Under the pieces are notes generated by a model. The model was not told where the DNA came from, did not search any database, and saw only the letters and a list, made by a program, of their open reading frames with translations. The translations under genes were made by a program, and so were the position numbers. This document shows, one piece after another, positions 6,709 through 16,494 of a DNA stretch of 64,000 nucleotides. The DNA is from Ideonella sp. GTDB taxonomy: Bacteria; Pseudomonadota; Gammaproteobacteria; Burkholderiales; Burkholderiaceae_C. Numbering within the stretch: position 1 is the first letter of the stretch; each line of letters opens with the position of its first letter. The stretch covers positions 124,001-188,000 of the forward strand of contig JADKIA010000004.1 of NCBI GenBank assembly GCA_016721465.1. Reading direction: 5' to 3'.

Positions 6709-8921
6709 AACGCGACGACGACGAGGAAATCATTGCCATTGCGCGGGCCGGCTTTCTCGACGAAGCGCAGGACATGCTGCGCCAGTTCGAACAGGCGCTG
6801 CTGGTCATGGAAACCGCGCCGGACGATCAAGAGAACCTGAACGCCGCCTTCCGCGCCGCCCACACCATCAAGGGCACGGCAGGCTTGTTCGGCTTCGACG
6901 CCGTGGTTGCCTTCACCCACGACGCGGAGACCCTGCTCGAAGGCCTGCGCTCCGGCAAGATCGCCGTGAGCGAACGCGTGATGGCCGCCATGCTGCTCAG
7001 CCGCGACGAGATCGCCCGCCTGCTCGACGAGGTGGGCGGCGGTCACTGCGACCCCACCGCCGCTGCCGCCGGCGCGGCGCTGGCGGCCGAGTTGCGCGAC
7101 ATCAGCGCGGGTGGCCAAGGTGCCGTGGCCCCGGCCCCGGTGGCCGCAGCAGCCCCCGCAGACGCCCACGCCGAAGCCGCCGCAGCCACCGTCGGTGCCT
7201 GGCAGCTGTCCTTGCGCTTCGGCGGCGACGCGCTGCGCAATGGCCTCGATCCACTGTCCTTCATCCGCTACCTCGACAGCGTGGGCACGGTGTTGGGCAT
7301 CACCACGCTCAGTGCCGCCATTCCGCCACTGGAGCAACTCGACGCCGAACACTGCCACCTCGGCTTCGAGATCCGCATGGACAGCGACGGACCGCAAGCC
7401 CGGATCGAAGACGTCTTCGAGTTCTGCGTCGACGACTGCGACATCGCCGTGATGCCGCCCAACCTCAGCGTCGAGGACTACGACGCCTTGCTCGAGCGCC
7501 GCTGCGGCGGTGACGAAGCGGCGCGGCAGGCCTTGCTGGGTGTCTGGGCTGCGCTCGGCTTTGTTCGGCCCGCACCGGCTGCGACCAAGCCCTCGCCCGT
7601 GCCCATGGCATCCCCGACCGCTTCGGTCGCTGCAGCACCGCCGGCGGCGGCCGTCAGCGCAACGGCCGCCACGGACAACGCCAAACGCCCGGGCAAGCGT
7701 CCCGCGGGCCACGACCCGCAGGCGGGCAGCTTCATCCGCGTGCGCGCCGACAAGCTCGACCGGCTGATCGACATCATTGGTGAGCTGGTCATCGCCAGTT
7801 CGGGCGCCCAACTCGTGGCCGAGCAGGAATCTTCACCATCGTTCCTCGAGGCGGCACTGCGCATCGCCGGCCTGGTGGAAGACGCCCGCGACCGGGCGCT
7901 GGGCCTGCGCATGGTGCCCATCGGCGAGACCTTCGCCCGCTTCCAGCGCGTGGTGCGCGATGTGAGCAAGCAACTCGGCAAGGAAGTGGAGTTGGAACTC
8001 AGCGGGGGCGACACCGAGCTCGACAAGGCCATGGTGGAGGTCATCGCCGACCCGCTGATGCACCTGGTGCGCAACAGCCTGGACCACGGCATCGAAACCG
8101 CCGAGGACCGCATCGCCGCCGGCAAGCTGAGCAAGGGCCGACTGGCCCTCAATGCCTACCAGGAATCCGGGCAGATCGTGATCGAGGTCAGCGACGACGG
8201 CAAGGGTCTGAAGCGCGAGCGCATCCTGGCCAAGGCCATCGAGCGCGGCCTGGTGTCGTCGGATGCCGTGCTCAGCGACGCCGAAGTGAACGAGTTGATC
8301 CTGATGCCCGGCTTCTCCACCGCCGAGCAGGTCACCGAGATCTCCGGCCGCGGCGTGGGCATGGACGTGGTGCGCCGGAACATCGAGGCGCTGCGCGGCC
8401 AGATGCACATCGCCAGCGTGGAAGGCCATGGCACCACGATCCAGATCCGCCTGCCGCTCACCCTGGCCATCATCGACGGCTTCCTCACCACCGTCTCGGG
8501 CATCCATTGCGTGATTCCGCTGGAAACGGTGGTCGAGTGCATCGAGAACCCCAGCGCCTGCAATGCCGATGCCGAACGTGGCAACGGCTTCTTCGATCTG
8601 CGCGGCGAGGTGTTGCCCTTCGTCGATCTGCGCCGTGCCTTCCGCCTTTCAGGCCAACGGCCGGCGCGGCAGAGCATGTTGATTGCCCGAACCGAGCGCA
8701 CCAAGGTCGGCCTGCTGGTGGACCGCCTGCACGGCCAGCATCAGACCGTGATCAAGCCCTTGGCTCCGGTGTTCGCACCGCTGCGGGGCATTGCCGGCTC
8801 CACGATCCTCGGCAGCGGTGAAGTGGCACTGGTCCTGGACGTCTCGGCCCTGGTGGCCAACGTCGTCCACCGCCACGGCATGCCCGCTGCAACCACCGCC
8901 AAGAACACCACCCCCCACTGA
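6705..8921 (+). CDS. cheA: Chemotaxis histidine kinase CheA
   Basis: The product is 738 residues. The HPt (P1) domain is at the N-terminus with the phosphorylated His53 in AAHTIKGTAG. Proline/alanine-rich linkers flank a central region of about 130 residues (the P2 position). The dimerisation segment follows (RADKLDRLIDIIGELVIA). The ATPase domain shows the N box HLVRNSLDHGIE, G1 VSDDGKG and G2 ISGRGVGMDVVRRNIE. A CheW-like coupling domain ends the protein (GEVLPFVDLRRAF). It senses receptor arrays and passes phosphate to CheY and CheB. The ATG at 6705 overlaps the STAS stop. All kinase motifs look intact. Confidence 0.95.
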   Translation: MKRDDDEEIIAIARAGFLDEAQDMLRQFEQALLVMETAPDDQENLNAAFRAAHTIKGTAGLFGFDAVVAFTHDAETLLEGLRSGKIAVSERVMAAMLLSRDEIARLLDEVGGGHCDPTAAAAGAALAAELRDISAGGQGAVAPAPVAAAAPADAHAEAAAATVGAWQLSLRFGGDALRNGLDPLSFIRYLDSVGTVLGITTLSAAIPPLEQLDAEHCHLGFEIRMDSDGPQARIEDVFEFCVDDCDIAVMPPNLSVEDYDALLERRCGGDEAARQALLGVWAALGFVRPAPAATKPSPVPMASPTASVAAAPPAAAVSATAATDNAKRPGKRPAGHDPQAGSFIRVRADKLDRLIDIIGELVIASSGAQLVAEQESSPSFLEAALRIAGLVEDARDRALGLRMVPIGETFARFQRVVRDVSKQLGKEVELELSGGDTELDKAMVEVIADPLMHLVRNSLDHGIETAEDRIAAGKLSKGRLALNAYQESGQIVIEVSDDGKGLKRERILAKAIERGLVSSDAVLSDAEVNELILMPGFSTAEQVTEISGRGVGMDVVRRNIEALRGQMHIASVEGHGTTIQIRLPLTLAIIDGFLTTVSGIHCVIPLETVVECIENPSACNADAERGNGFFDLRGEVLPFVDLRRAFRLSGQRPARQSMLIARTERTKVGLLVDRLHGQHQTVIKPLAPVFAPLRGIAGSTILGSGEVALVLDVSALVANVVHRHGMPAATTAKNTTPH

Positions 8922-8932
8922 GGAGTGACGCC

Positions 8933-11464
8933 ATGCGCAAGAACCTGCCTGTCACCAACAACGAGTACCCGCTGCCGGACGGCCTGACCCTGGTCACCCG
9001 CACCGACCCGAAGGGCAAGATCACCTTCATCAACGCCGACTTCGTCGAGGCCAGCGGCTACAGCGATTCTGAGTTGATGGGACAGCCGCACAACATGGTG
9101 CGCCACCCCGACATGCCCGAGGAGGCCTTCGCCGACATGTGGCGCAGCCTGCAGGCCGGGCGCCCCTGGACGGGCGTGGTGAAGAACCGCCGCAAGAATG
9201 GCGACCACTACTGGGTGGTGGCCAACGTCACGCCGCTGCTGGAAGGCGACGCGGTGGTCGGCTATCTCTCCGTGCGCACCCGCCCCACGCGCGAGCAGAT
9301 CGATGGGGCGGCCGCGGCCTACCGCCGCTTCACCGAGAACCAGGCCAAGGGCCTGGCCATCCGCGACGGCAAGGTGGTGTCCGCCAGTGGCCCGGGCCTG
9401 ATCGGCCGCGTTGCTGCGGCGCCGCTGGGCACGCGGGCCAGCCTGCTGGCGCTCGGCGCCGTGGCATCCACGGGCCTGGCCGGTGCGGGAGGCGCACTGC
9501 ACGCCTGGTGGCTGCTGGCCGCTGGCGGCGTCACCATGATCTGCACCGCCTGGGCCGGGGCCAAAGTGCTGCGCGAGTTGAGCACCAGCCTGTCCACCGG
9601 ACGGCGCTGGCTGGATCAGTTCGCACAGGCCCGCTTCGACGGACTGGTGGAAGCCGACGGCGAAGGCGACATGCCCGAGTTGCTGCGCGCCCTGCGCAAG
9701 ATCCAGGTGCGCCTGGGCTTCGAAGTGGCCGACACCAAGCGCCGCGCCGTGGACGCCGAGCGCATCCGCCAGGCGCTGGACGTGACGGCCACCAACGTGA
9801 TGGTGGCCGACAGCCACTTCAATATCGTCTATGCCAACCGCTCCTTGCAAGCGATGCTCAAGGAGGCTGAGGGCGACATCCGCAAGGACCTGCCGCAGTT
9901 CGATGCCGCACAGGTGGTGGGCGCGAACATCGACGTCTTCCACAAGCGGCCCGAGCACCAGCGCGCCATCCTGTCGCGCCTGGACAAGCCGCACCAGACC
10001 CGACTGACCATCGGCGGCCGTCGTTTCGACCTGTACCTCAACCCGATCGTCGACGCGCAGAACCGGCGCCAGGGCATCGTGGTCGAGTGGAAGGACATGA
10101 CCGCGATCCTTGCCGCCGAGGAGCGCGAGGCCGAACAGCTGGCCGAAGAGCGCCGCGTCAAGGACGAAGCGCTGCGCGTACGGCAGGCGCTGGAGGAGAC
10201 CTCGATGCCCGTGCGCATCGCCGACGCCAATGGCAGCATCCTGTTCGTCAACAAGGCCTTGAATCACATCCTGCACCGCGACGCAGCCGCCTTCCGCCGG
10301 GACATCCCGAGCTTCGATCCGGACAAGGTGATCGGTGCCTCGGTGGGCATGTTCTACGCCGACCCGGCCGCTGCCGTCGCGCGCCTGAAGGGCCTGACCA
10401 GCGCGGCCAATTCGCGCATGGTGCTGGGAGGCCGCACCTACGACCTGACCACGACACCCGTGCTCGATGCACAGGGCGCATCGCGCGGCAGCGTGGGTCA
10501 ATGGCTTGATCGAACAGATCAATTGGCCGCGGAAGCCGAGGTGTCGACCATCATGCAAGGCGCCGTGAATGGCGACCTGAGTGCTCGCATCGAGCTGGAC
10601 GGCAAGGATGGGTTCTTCCGCGTCATTGGCGAGAACCTGAACGCCCTGCTCGATCACCTGGCGCGCACCATGCGCGACGTGAGCCTGGCGGCCGACAACC
10701 TCACCGCCGCGGCCGATCAGGTGTCGCAGACCTCGCAATCGGTGTCGCAGTCGGCCTCCGAACAGGCGGCCAGCGTCGAGCAGACCACCGCCTCGCTGCA
10801 GGAGATGGCCTCGTCGGTGAAGCAGAACTCCGACAACGCCGGCGTCACCGACGGCATGGCCACCAAGGCGGCCAAGGAAGCCGGTGAAGGGGCCGACGCC
10901 GTGGCTCGCACCGCCGAGGCCATGAAGTCCATCGCCACCAAGATCTCGATCATCGACGACATCGCCTACCAGACCAACCTGCTGGCGCTGAACGCGGCCA
11001 TCGAAGCCGCCCGCGCTGGCGAGCACGGCAAAGGCTTTGCCGTGGTGGCCGCCGAGGTGCGCAAGCTGGCCGAGCGCAGCCAGGTGGCGGCACAGGAGAT
11101 CGGCACCTTGGCCGGCACCTCGGTGGACCTGGCCGAGAAGGCCGGTCGCCTGCTGGCCCAGATGGTGCCCTCGATCCACAAGACCAGCGAGCTGGTGCAG
11201 GAGATCGCAGCGGCCTCGAGCGAGCAGACCGACTCCGTCGGTCAGATCAATGGTGCCATGGAGCACGTCAACACCGGCACGCAGCACAACGCCAGCGCAT
11301 CGGAGCAGTTGTCGGCCACCGCCGAAGAGCTGTCCGCCCAGGCTGCGCAGTTGCAGGAGCTGATGGCCTTCTTCAAGCTTTCACCCGACGGCATGCCGCC
11401 CGCCTTGGCGGGCCGGTCGCCAGCGTCCACGGGGCGCCGCAGCTCCGCTGCTTTCGCCCACTGA
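8933..11464 (+). CDS. Aer-like methyl-accepting chemotaxis protein with multiple PAS domains
   Basis: The product is 843 residues. The N-terminal PAS domain resembles that of the aerotaxis receptor Aer (FINADFVEASGYSDSEL; MVRHPDMPEEAFADMW; NGDHYWVVANVTPL), so a flavin and redox sensing are plausible. Two hydrophobic helices follow at about 163-205 with no real periplasmic loop. A HAMP-like segment and two further PAS-like repeats come next (VTATNVMVADSHFNIVYANR and SMPVRIADANGSILFVNK), both followed by the same D-x-x-x-V-x-GA pattern. The C-terminal signalling domain has YQTNLLALNAAIEAARAGEH and GKGFAVVAAEVRKLAERS. It begins 11 bp after cheA with AGGAG overlapping the cheA stop. A neighbouring gene shares its C-terminal half. 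Confidence 0.9.
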   Translation: MRKNLPVTNNEYPLPDGLTLVTRTDPKGKITFINADFVEASGYSDSELMGQPHNMVRHPDMPEEAFADMWRSLQAGRPWTGVVKNRRKNGDHYWVVANVTPLLEGDAVVGYLSVRTRPTREQIDGAAAAYRRFTENQAKGLAIRDGKVVSASGPGLIGRVAAAPLGTRASLLALGAVASTGLAGAGGALHAWWLLAAGGVTMICTAWAGAKVLRELSTSLSTGRRWLDQFAQARFDGLVEADGEGDMPELLRALRKIQVRLGFEVADTKRRAVDAERIRQALDVTATNVMVADSHFNIVYANRSLQAMLKEAEGDIRKDLPQFDAAQVVGANIDVFHKRPEHQRAILSRLDKPHQTRLTIGGRRFDLYLNPIVDAQNRRQGIVVEWKDMTAILAAEEREAEQLAEERRVKDEALRVRQALEETSMPVRIADANGSILFVNKALNHILHRDAAAFRRDIPSFDPDKVIGASVGMFYADPAAAVARLKGLTSAANSRMVLGGRTYDLTTTPVLDAQGASRGSVGQWLDRTDQLAAEAEVSTIMQGAVNGDLSARIELDGKDGFFRVIGENLNALLDHLARTMRDVSLAADNLTAAADQVSQTSQSVSQSASEQAASVEQTTASLQEMASSVKQNSDNAGVTDGMATKAAKEAGEGADAVARTAEAMKSIATKISIIDDIAYQTNLLALNAAIEAARAGEHGKGFAVVAAEVRKLAERSQVAAQEIGTLAGTSVDLAEKAGRLLAQMVPSIHKTSELVQEIAAASSEQTDSVGQINGAMEHVNTGTQHNASASEQLSATAEELSAQAAQLQELMAFFKLSPDGMPPALAGRSPASTGRRSSAAFAH

Positions 11465-11506
11465 GCCTTGCCCTCGCAGCGCCGTCATCACCAGGGACAA
11501 CACCCC

Positions 11507-14500
11507 ATGAATCCGAACTCCTCGAGCCCCCGAACTTTCAATGCCGCCAGCCTGGTCTTTGCACCGGTCAACCCCTTGCTGTCGCGCCTGCGCCTGGGCG
11601 GCAAGGTGGCCTTGATCTCCGGCCTGCTGATCGCCGTGATCGGGGCCCTGCTGGCCAAGTCCTTCCTGCGCTCGAACGAGGACATCGCCACCACGCGCGC
11701 CGAGGTGCAGGGCGCCGCCGTGGCCGCGCAGACCAAGGACCTCATCACCGAGGTGCTGAGGCACCGCGGGCAGACCTCCCTGGCGCTGAAGGGCAACCAC
11801 GAGGCCCAGTCGGCACGGCCGGCCACGCGAGAGGCCATCGGCAAGCTGTCGGCCGGGTTGGAAGGCACATCGGCCGCGCTGGACATGGGCCCGCAGTGGG
11901 GCCTCATCAAGGCGGAGGTGCAACGCGTGACCGGACCGCAAGCCACCCAGGATGCCGTGCTGGCCGTGGAAGAACACGCTGCGCTGATGCGCAAACTCTA
12001 CGACTTCAGCCTGCTGGCAGCCGAAAAGAGCGGCCTGATGCTGGACCCGGAAGCCAACACGTTCTACCTGATGTCGCTGGCCGTGGAACGCATCTACCCT
12101 TACGTGGAGGTCGCCACCGACATCCGCACCATCGGCACGCTGGCACTCCAGGCGGGCGAGTGGAAGGCCACCGACACGCTGAACCTGCAGACCCACATCG
12201 CCCAGTTGGAAGACGCCGCAAACGGCATCCAGCGCCAGATGGATGCGCTCAAGCGCACCGGCACCGAGCCGCCGAAGTCCTGGTCCCCCGCCAAGGCCGC
12301 CACCGACGCCTTCGTGGCCACGGTGGTCGCGTTGAAGAAGGAAGGCAAGATCCAGGGCGACCCGCAAGCCCATGTGCGACGCGGCGCAGAGGTGGTCGAC
12401 AAGATCAACGCCTTTCACCAGGAGGCCACGCAGACACTGACCAGCCTGCTGTCGGCCCGCGAGGCGCAACTGGTGCAAAGCCGCAACCTGCAAGCAGCGG
12501 GCTCCGCAGCGGGTGTGTTGCTGGCCCTGTACCTGACGGCCGCCATCATCAGCGGCATCCGCCGATCCGCTTCAACCTTGCAGGACGGGGCGCAACGCGT
12601 TGTGACCGGCCACCTCGGGCAGAGCGTGCAGGTGGCCGGGCGCGACGAGTTTGCGGCCATCGCTCAGGCCTTCGATCGCGTTCGAATCAACATCAATGCC
12701 CTGCTGGTCGACATGAACCAGATGGCCGCCGACCACGACCAGGGCGAGATCGACAGCGTCATCGACAGCCAGAAGTTCGAAGGTGAGTACCGCACCATGG
12801 CCCAGGGCGTGAACGACATGGTTGGCGCGCACATTGCGGTGAAGAAGATGGCCTTGGGCGTGGTGGCAGAGTTCGGCCGAGGCAACTACGACGCACCGCT
12901 GGACAAGCTGCCGGGCAAGAAGGCCTTCATCAACGACACCATCGAGCAGGTGCGCACGCTGCTGCGCCAGGGCGACGCGGTGGCGCGCGAGAACCAGCGC
13001 ATCCGACTGGCGCTGGACGGGGTGCCCAGCGCCGTGATGATCGCCGACAACGAAGGCATCATCCGCTACGCCAACCACTCGGTGATGACCCTGCTCACCG
13101 GCATCGAAGGCGAACTGCGCACCGTGCTGCCCAACTTCACGGCCTCGCGCGAGAAGATCATCGATACCAACTTCGACATCTTCCACAAGAATCCGGCGCA
13201 CCAACGTTCCATACTGGCCGGGCTGAAGGCCCCGCACACGGCGCAATGGAAGTTCGGTGGCACCACGGTGCGCCTGACGGCCAGCCCGATCAGTGATGCG
13301 CAGGGCCAGCGCAAGGGTGCCGTGCTGGAGTGGCAGGACCGCACGGCCGAAGTCAAGGCCGAGGAACAGATCGCCTCGTTGGTGCAGGCCGCGTCGCATG
13401 GCGAGTTCTCGCAGCGCCTGGACCTGGCCGGACAGAGCGGCTTCCTCAAGCAACTCGGCGAGGGCATGAACCAGCTGGTGGGCACCATCGACACCAACCT
13501 GGCGCACATCGGTTCGGCCATCAACAGCGTGTCGCAGGGCGACCTGTCGCGCGAGATGGATGGTGAATTCGGCGGCGTGTTCGCGCAGCTGCAAGGCGAC
13601 CTGAACCAGATGACGCGCCAACTGCGCGACACCATCTCGCAGGTGACCGTGGCCAGCACGGCATTGAACGCGGCCGCCGGGCAGGTGTCGTCCACCTCGC
13701 AGTCGCTGTCGCAGTCGGCGTCCGAGCAGGCCGCCAGCGTGGAGCAGACCACCGCCTCGTTGCAGGAGATGGCCTCATCGGTCAAGCAGAACTCGCACAA
13801 CGCCAGCATCACCGACGGCATGGCCACCAAGGCGGCCAAGGAGGCCGGCGAAGGCGCCGCCGCCGTGGCCCGCACGGTCGAAGCCATGAAGTCCATCGCC
13901 ACCAAGATCTCGATCATCGACGACATCGCCTACCAGACCAACCTGCTGGCACTGAACGCGGCCATCGAGGCCGCGCGCGCCGGCGAGCATGGCAAGGGCT
14001 TTGCCGTGGTGGCCGCCGAGGTGCGCAAGCTGGCCGAGCGCAGCCAGGTGGCGGCGCAGGAAATCGGCAACCTCGCCGGCTCGTCCGTGCAGATGGCAGA
14101 GAAGGCCGGTGCCCTGCTGGCAGAGATGGTGCCGTCGATCGGCAAGACCAGCGAGCTGGTGCAGGAGATCGCGGCCGCATCGGGCGAACAGAGCGATTCG
14201 GTGAGCCAGATCAACGCCGCCATGGAACACGTGAACACGGGCACGCAGCACAACGCCAGCGCGTCCGAAGAGCTCTCCGCCACGGCCGAGGAGCTGTCGG
14301 CGCAGGCGGCTCAACTGCAGGAGCTGATGGTGTTCTTCCGCATCGACGCCCCCGGTGCTTCGAGCCAGGGCCATGCGGCTTCGGGTCGCCCCCGGCGCGC
14401 ACAAGGCCTGGCCACGCAACGCAGCAGCAAGGGCGACGCACCGCGCAAGCGCGAGCCGGCACGCAATGTCCAGGAGCGTGAGCAGATGAGCGCGACGTCG

Positions 14501-14557
14501 CGGCGCCCGGCCCTGGCCGACGGCGGCATCGACGAATCCCAGTTCAGCCGCTTCTGA
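11507..14557 (+). CDS. Large methyl-accepting chemotaxis protein with periplasmic sensor and PAS domain
   Basis: The product is 1016 residues from the ATG at 11507 (MNPNSSSPR). The first membrane helix is near 28-46 (GKVALISGLLIAVIGALLA). A helical periplasmic region of about 280 residues includes LRHRGQTSLALKGN, which recalls NIT-type sensors. The second helix is near 328-346, followed by HAMP-like segments. A PAS domain (GVPSAVMIADNEGIIRYAN) resembles those of the preceding receptor. The C-terminal signalling domain is nearly identical to that receptor's. The protein ends DESQFSRF, an aromatic-rich tail but not the canonical NWETF-type CheR/CheB tether. The ligand is unknown. Confidence 0.9.
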   Translation: MNPNSSSPRTFNAASLVFAPVNPLLSRLRLGGKVALISGLLIAVIGALLAKSFLRSNEDIATTRAEVQGAAVAAQTKDLITEVLRHRGQTSLALKGNHEAQSARPATREAIGKLSAGLEGTSAALDMGPQWGLIKAEVQRVTGPQATQDAVLAVEEHAALMRKLYDFSLLAAEKSGLMLDPEANTFYLMSLAVERIYPYVEVATDIRTIGTLALQAGEWKATDTLNLQTHIAQLEDAANGIQRQMDALKRTGTEPPKSWSPAKAATDAFVATVVALKKEGKIQGDPQAHVRRGAEVVDKINAFHQEATQTLTSLLSAREAQLVQSRNLQAAGSAAGVLLALYLTAAIISGIRRSASTLQDGAQRVVTGHLGQSVQVAGRDEFAAIAQAFDRVRININALLVDMNQMAADHDQGEIDSVIDSQKFEGEYRTMAQGVNDMVGAHIAVKKMALGVVAEFGRGNYDAPLDKLPGKKAFINDTIEQVRTLLRQGDAVARENQRIRLALDGVPSAVMIADNEGIIRYANHSVMTLLTGIEGELRTVLPNFTASREKIIDTNFDIFHKNPAHQRSILAGLKAPHTAQWKFGGTTVRLTASPISDAQGQRKGAVLEWQDRTAEVKAEEQIASLVQAASHGEFSQRLDLAGQSGFLKQLGEGMNQLVGTIDTNLAHIGSAINSVSQGDLSREMDGEFGGVFAQLQGDLNQMTRQLRDTISQVTVASTALNAAAGQVSSTSQSLSQSASEQAASVEQTTASLQEMASSVKQNSHNASITDGMATKAAKEAGEGAAAVARTVEAMKSIATKISIIDDIAYQTNLLALNAAIEAARAGEHGKGFAVVAAEVRKLAERSQVAAQEIGNLAGSSVQMAEKAGALLAEMVPSIGKTSELVQEIAAASGEQSDSVSQINAAMEHVNTGTQHNASASEELSATAEELSAQAAQLQELMVFFRIDAPGASSQGHAASGRPRRAQGLATQRSSKGDAPRKREPARNVQEREQMSATSRRPALADGGIDESQFSRF

Positions 14558-14568
14558 AGGAGCCCATC

Positions 14569-15093
14569 GTGCAAGTCACGGCTTCCATGCCATCACCCGT
14601 CGGCGCGGACCAACATGCCACGCCGCATGTGCAGTACCTGCGCTTCGCGCTGGGCAGCGGGCACTATGCGGTGGCGATCGCCGCAGTGCGCGAGATCCTG
14701 CAGGTGGATGCGATGACGCCGGTGCCACTGATGCCGCCCTTCGTGCGCGGCGTGATGAACCTGCGCGGCGCGGTCGTGCCGGTGATCGACCTCAGCGAAC
14801 GGCTGCTGCTGGAGGGCGTGCAGCTCGGCAAGCGCAGCTGCGTGGTGATCGTCGACATCGACGACGCCGAAGACGGGCCCGCCAACACGTTGGGCGTGAT
14901 GGTCGACGCCGTCTACGAGGTCTTCGAGCCCAGCGCCCTGGAGGCCACGCCCGCGTTCGGCACGCCCATCAATCCGGATTTCATCGCCGGCATGGCGCGC
15001 CTGAACAACCAGGTGCTGGCGGTGCTGAACCTGGACCGCATCCTGGCCCAGGCCGACCTGTCCCAGCTGGTGGCCGCGCACGTCGGCCACTGA
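14569..15093 (+). CDS. cheW: Chemotaxis coupling protein CheW
   Basis: The 174-residue single CheW domain has the typical opening (YLRFALGSGHYAVAIAAVREI) and the core VRGVMNLRGAVVPVIDL. It links receptors to CheA in signalling arrays. The start is a GTG at 14569, chosen because AAGGAG, overlapping the stop of the preceding receptor, lies at the right distance and the protein begins just before the conserved domain. It sits 11 bp after that receptor and 14 bp before cheR. Confidence 0.94.
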   Translation: MQVTASMPSPVGADQHATPHVQYLRFALGSGHYAVAIAAVREILQVDAMTPVPLMPPFVRGVMNLRGAVVPVIDLSERLLLEGVQLGKRSCVVIVDIDDAEDGPANTLGVMVDAVYEVFEPSALEATPAFGTPINPDFIAGMARLNNQVLAVLNLDRILAQADLSQLVAAHVGH

Positions 15094-15107
15094 CGACCGA
15101 TCCATCT

Positions 15108-15902
15108 ATGTCCCTGTCCCAACACTCATTCGCAGCGGTCACCGATCTCTTCCACCAGGTGTCCGGCATCCGCCTGGCCGATACCAAGCGCGCCCTGGTG
15201 ATCGGCCGGCTGCAAAAGCTGGCCCAGGACGCCGGCATCGACAGCCTGGACCGTTACGTCGAGCACGTGGTGTCCGGCCAGGACGCCGCCGAGACCCGCC
15301 GGGTGATCGACAAGCTCACGACCAACGAGACCTACTTCTTTCGCGAGCCGCAGCACTTCGAGCTGTTGACCGAACTGGCCACGCAGGCGTCGCGCACCGA
15401 GCCCTTCCGGGTTTGGAGCGCCGCCAGCTCATCCGGTGAAGAGGCCTACAGCATCGCCATGGTGCTGGCCAGCCAGATCGGCGCGCGCGGCTGGGAGGTG
15501 GTGGGCACCGATCTGTCCAGCGCCATGGTGGAGACCGCCCGGCGCGCGCTCTATCCGATGGACCGCATCCGTGAGACCCCGCTGGCGATGGTGAAGAAGC
15601 ACTGCCTGAAGGGCCAGGGCGACTACCAGGGTCAGGTGCTGGTCAGCCGAGAGCTGCGTCAGAACGTGCGCTTCCAGTGCGCCAACCTCACCGAAAGCCT
15701 GCCCGACATCGGCCTGTTCGACGTGATCTTCCTGCGCAACGTGCTGATCTACTTCGACGCCAAGTCCAAGCCCCCCATCGTCAAGCGGGTGGCCGCGAAC
15801 CTCAAGCCTGGAGGCCTGCTCTTCGTCGGCCATGCCGAGCCCTTGGCCCAATTCGACACCGGTTTGCGCACCGTGAGACCTGCCGTATATGAACGCGCCT
15901 GA
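15108..15902 (+). CDS. cheR: Chemotaxis protein methyltransferase CheR
   Basis: The product is 264 residues. An N-terminal helical domain is followed by the SAM-dependent methyltransferase core. The SAM-binding segment reads FRVWSAASSSGEEAYSIAM, and DVIFLRNVLIYFD gives the typical catalytic-domain strand. It methylates glutamates on chemoreceptors for adaptation. TETYFFRE just before the SAM site is the usual CheR signature. The gene's end overlaps the start of cheD by 14 bp. Confidence 0.95.
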   Translation: MSLSQHSFAAVTDLFHQVSGIRLADTKRALVIGRLQKLAQDAGIDSLDRYVEHVVSGQDAAETRRVIDKLTTNETYFFREPQHFELLTELATQASRTEPFRVWSAASSSGEEAYSIAMVLASQIGARGWEVVGTDLSSAMVETARRALYPMDRIRETPLAMVKKHCLKGQGDYQGQVLVSRELRQNVRFQCANLTESLPDIGLFDVIFLRNVLIYFDAKSKPPIVKRVAANLKPGGLLFVGHAEPLAQFDTGLRTVRPAVYERA

Positions 15903-16482
15903 ACGCCTGCCCTTGCGAGCACCGTTGAAACCCATCCCGGCACGCCCACCGTTGGGTCTGGCCAAGCCGCCGCCCGCGCCCCCGCCCCGCCCGCTGTCGA
16001 TGGTGGACGCCAAGCTGGGCGAACACCTGGTGCTGATGCCCGGTCAGTTGCATTTCGGACGCCAGGCGGCATCCATGCGCACGCTGCTGGGCAGCTGCGT
16101 GGCGATCACGCTGTGGCATCCGCACAAGCGGCTGGGCGGCATGTGCCACTTCCTGCTGCCCTCGCGCGTGCGCACGGCCGGGGCCGCGCTGGAAGGCCGC
16201 TTCGGCGACGAGGCGGTGGAGCTGATGGTGCAGTCGCTGGGCCGGCACGGCACCCGGCCCGAGGACTACGTGGCGCACCTCTATGGTGGCGCCGACACGA
16301 TGCCCGAGGGCGCCAAGGTCAAGCTCAACATCGGCGAGCGCAACATCGAACAGGGCTGGTCCTTGATCGACAAATACGGCTTCCAGCTCGACGGCGTGGA
16401 CGTGGGCGACAACGTGCCGCGCACCGTGGTGCTCAATTGCGGCAGCGGTGAGGTGGAAATACGCCGCACCACGCGGATCTGA
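15889..16482 (+). CDS. cheD: Chemoreceptor glutamine deamidase CheD
   Basis: The product is 197 residues. A proline-rich N-terminal tail of about 37 residues precedes the CheD domain. The catalytic Cys70 (LLGSCVAITLW) and His87 (GGMCHFLLP) are present. It deamidates receptor glutamines and in some bacteria stimulates CheC; no cheC is seen here. The start overlaps cheR by 14 bp, implying coupled translation, and cheB follows 12 bp downstream. Confidence 0.94.
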   Translation: MNAPERLPLRAPLKPIPARPPLGLAKPPPAPPPRPLSMVDAKLGEHLVLMPGQLHFGRQAASMRTLLGSCVAITLWHPHKRLGGMCHFLLPSRVRTAGAALEGRFGDEAVELMVQSLGRHGTRPEDYVAHLYGGADTMPEGAKVKLNIGERNIEQGWSLIDKYGFQLDGVDVGDNVPRTVVLNCGSGEVEIRRTTRI

Positions 16483-16494
16483 AGGAACAAGGCC

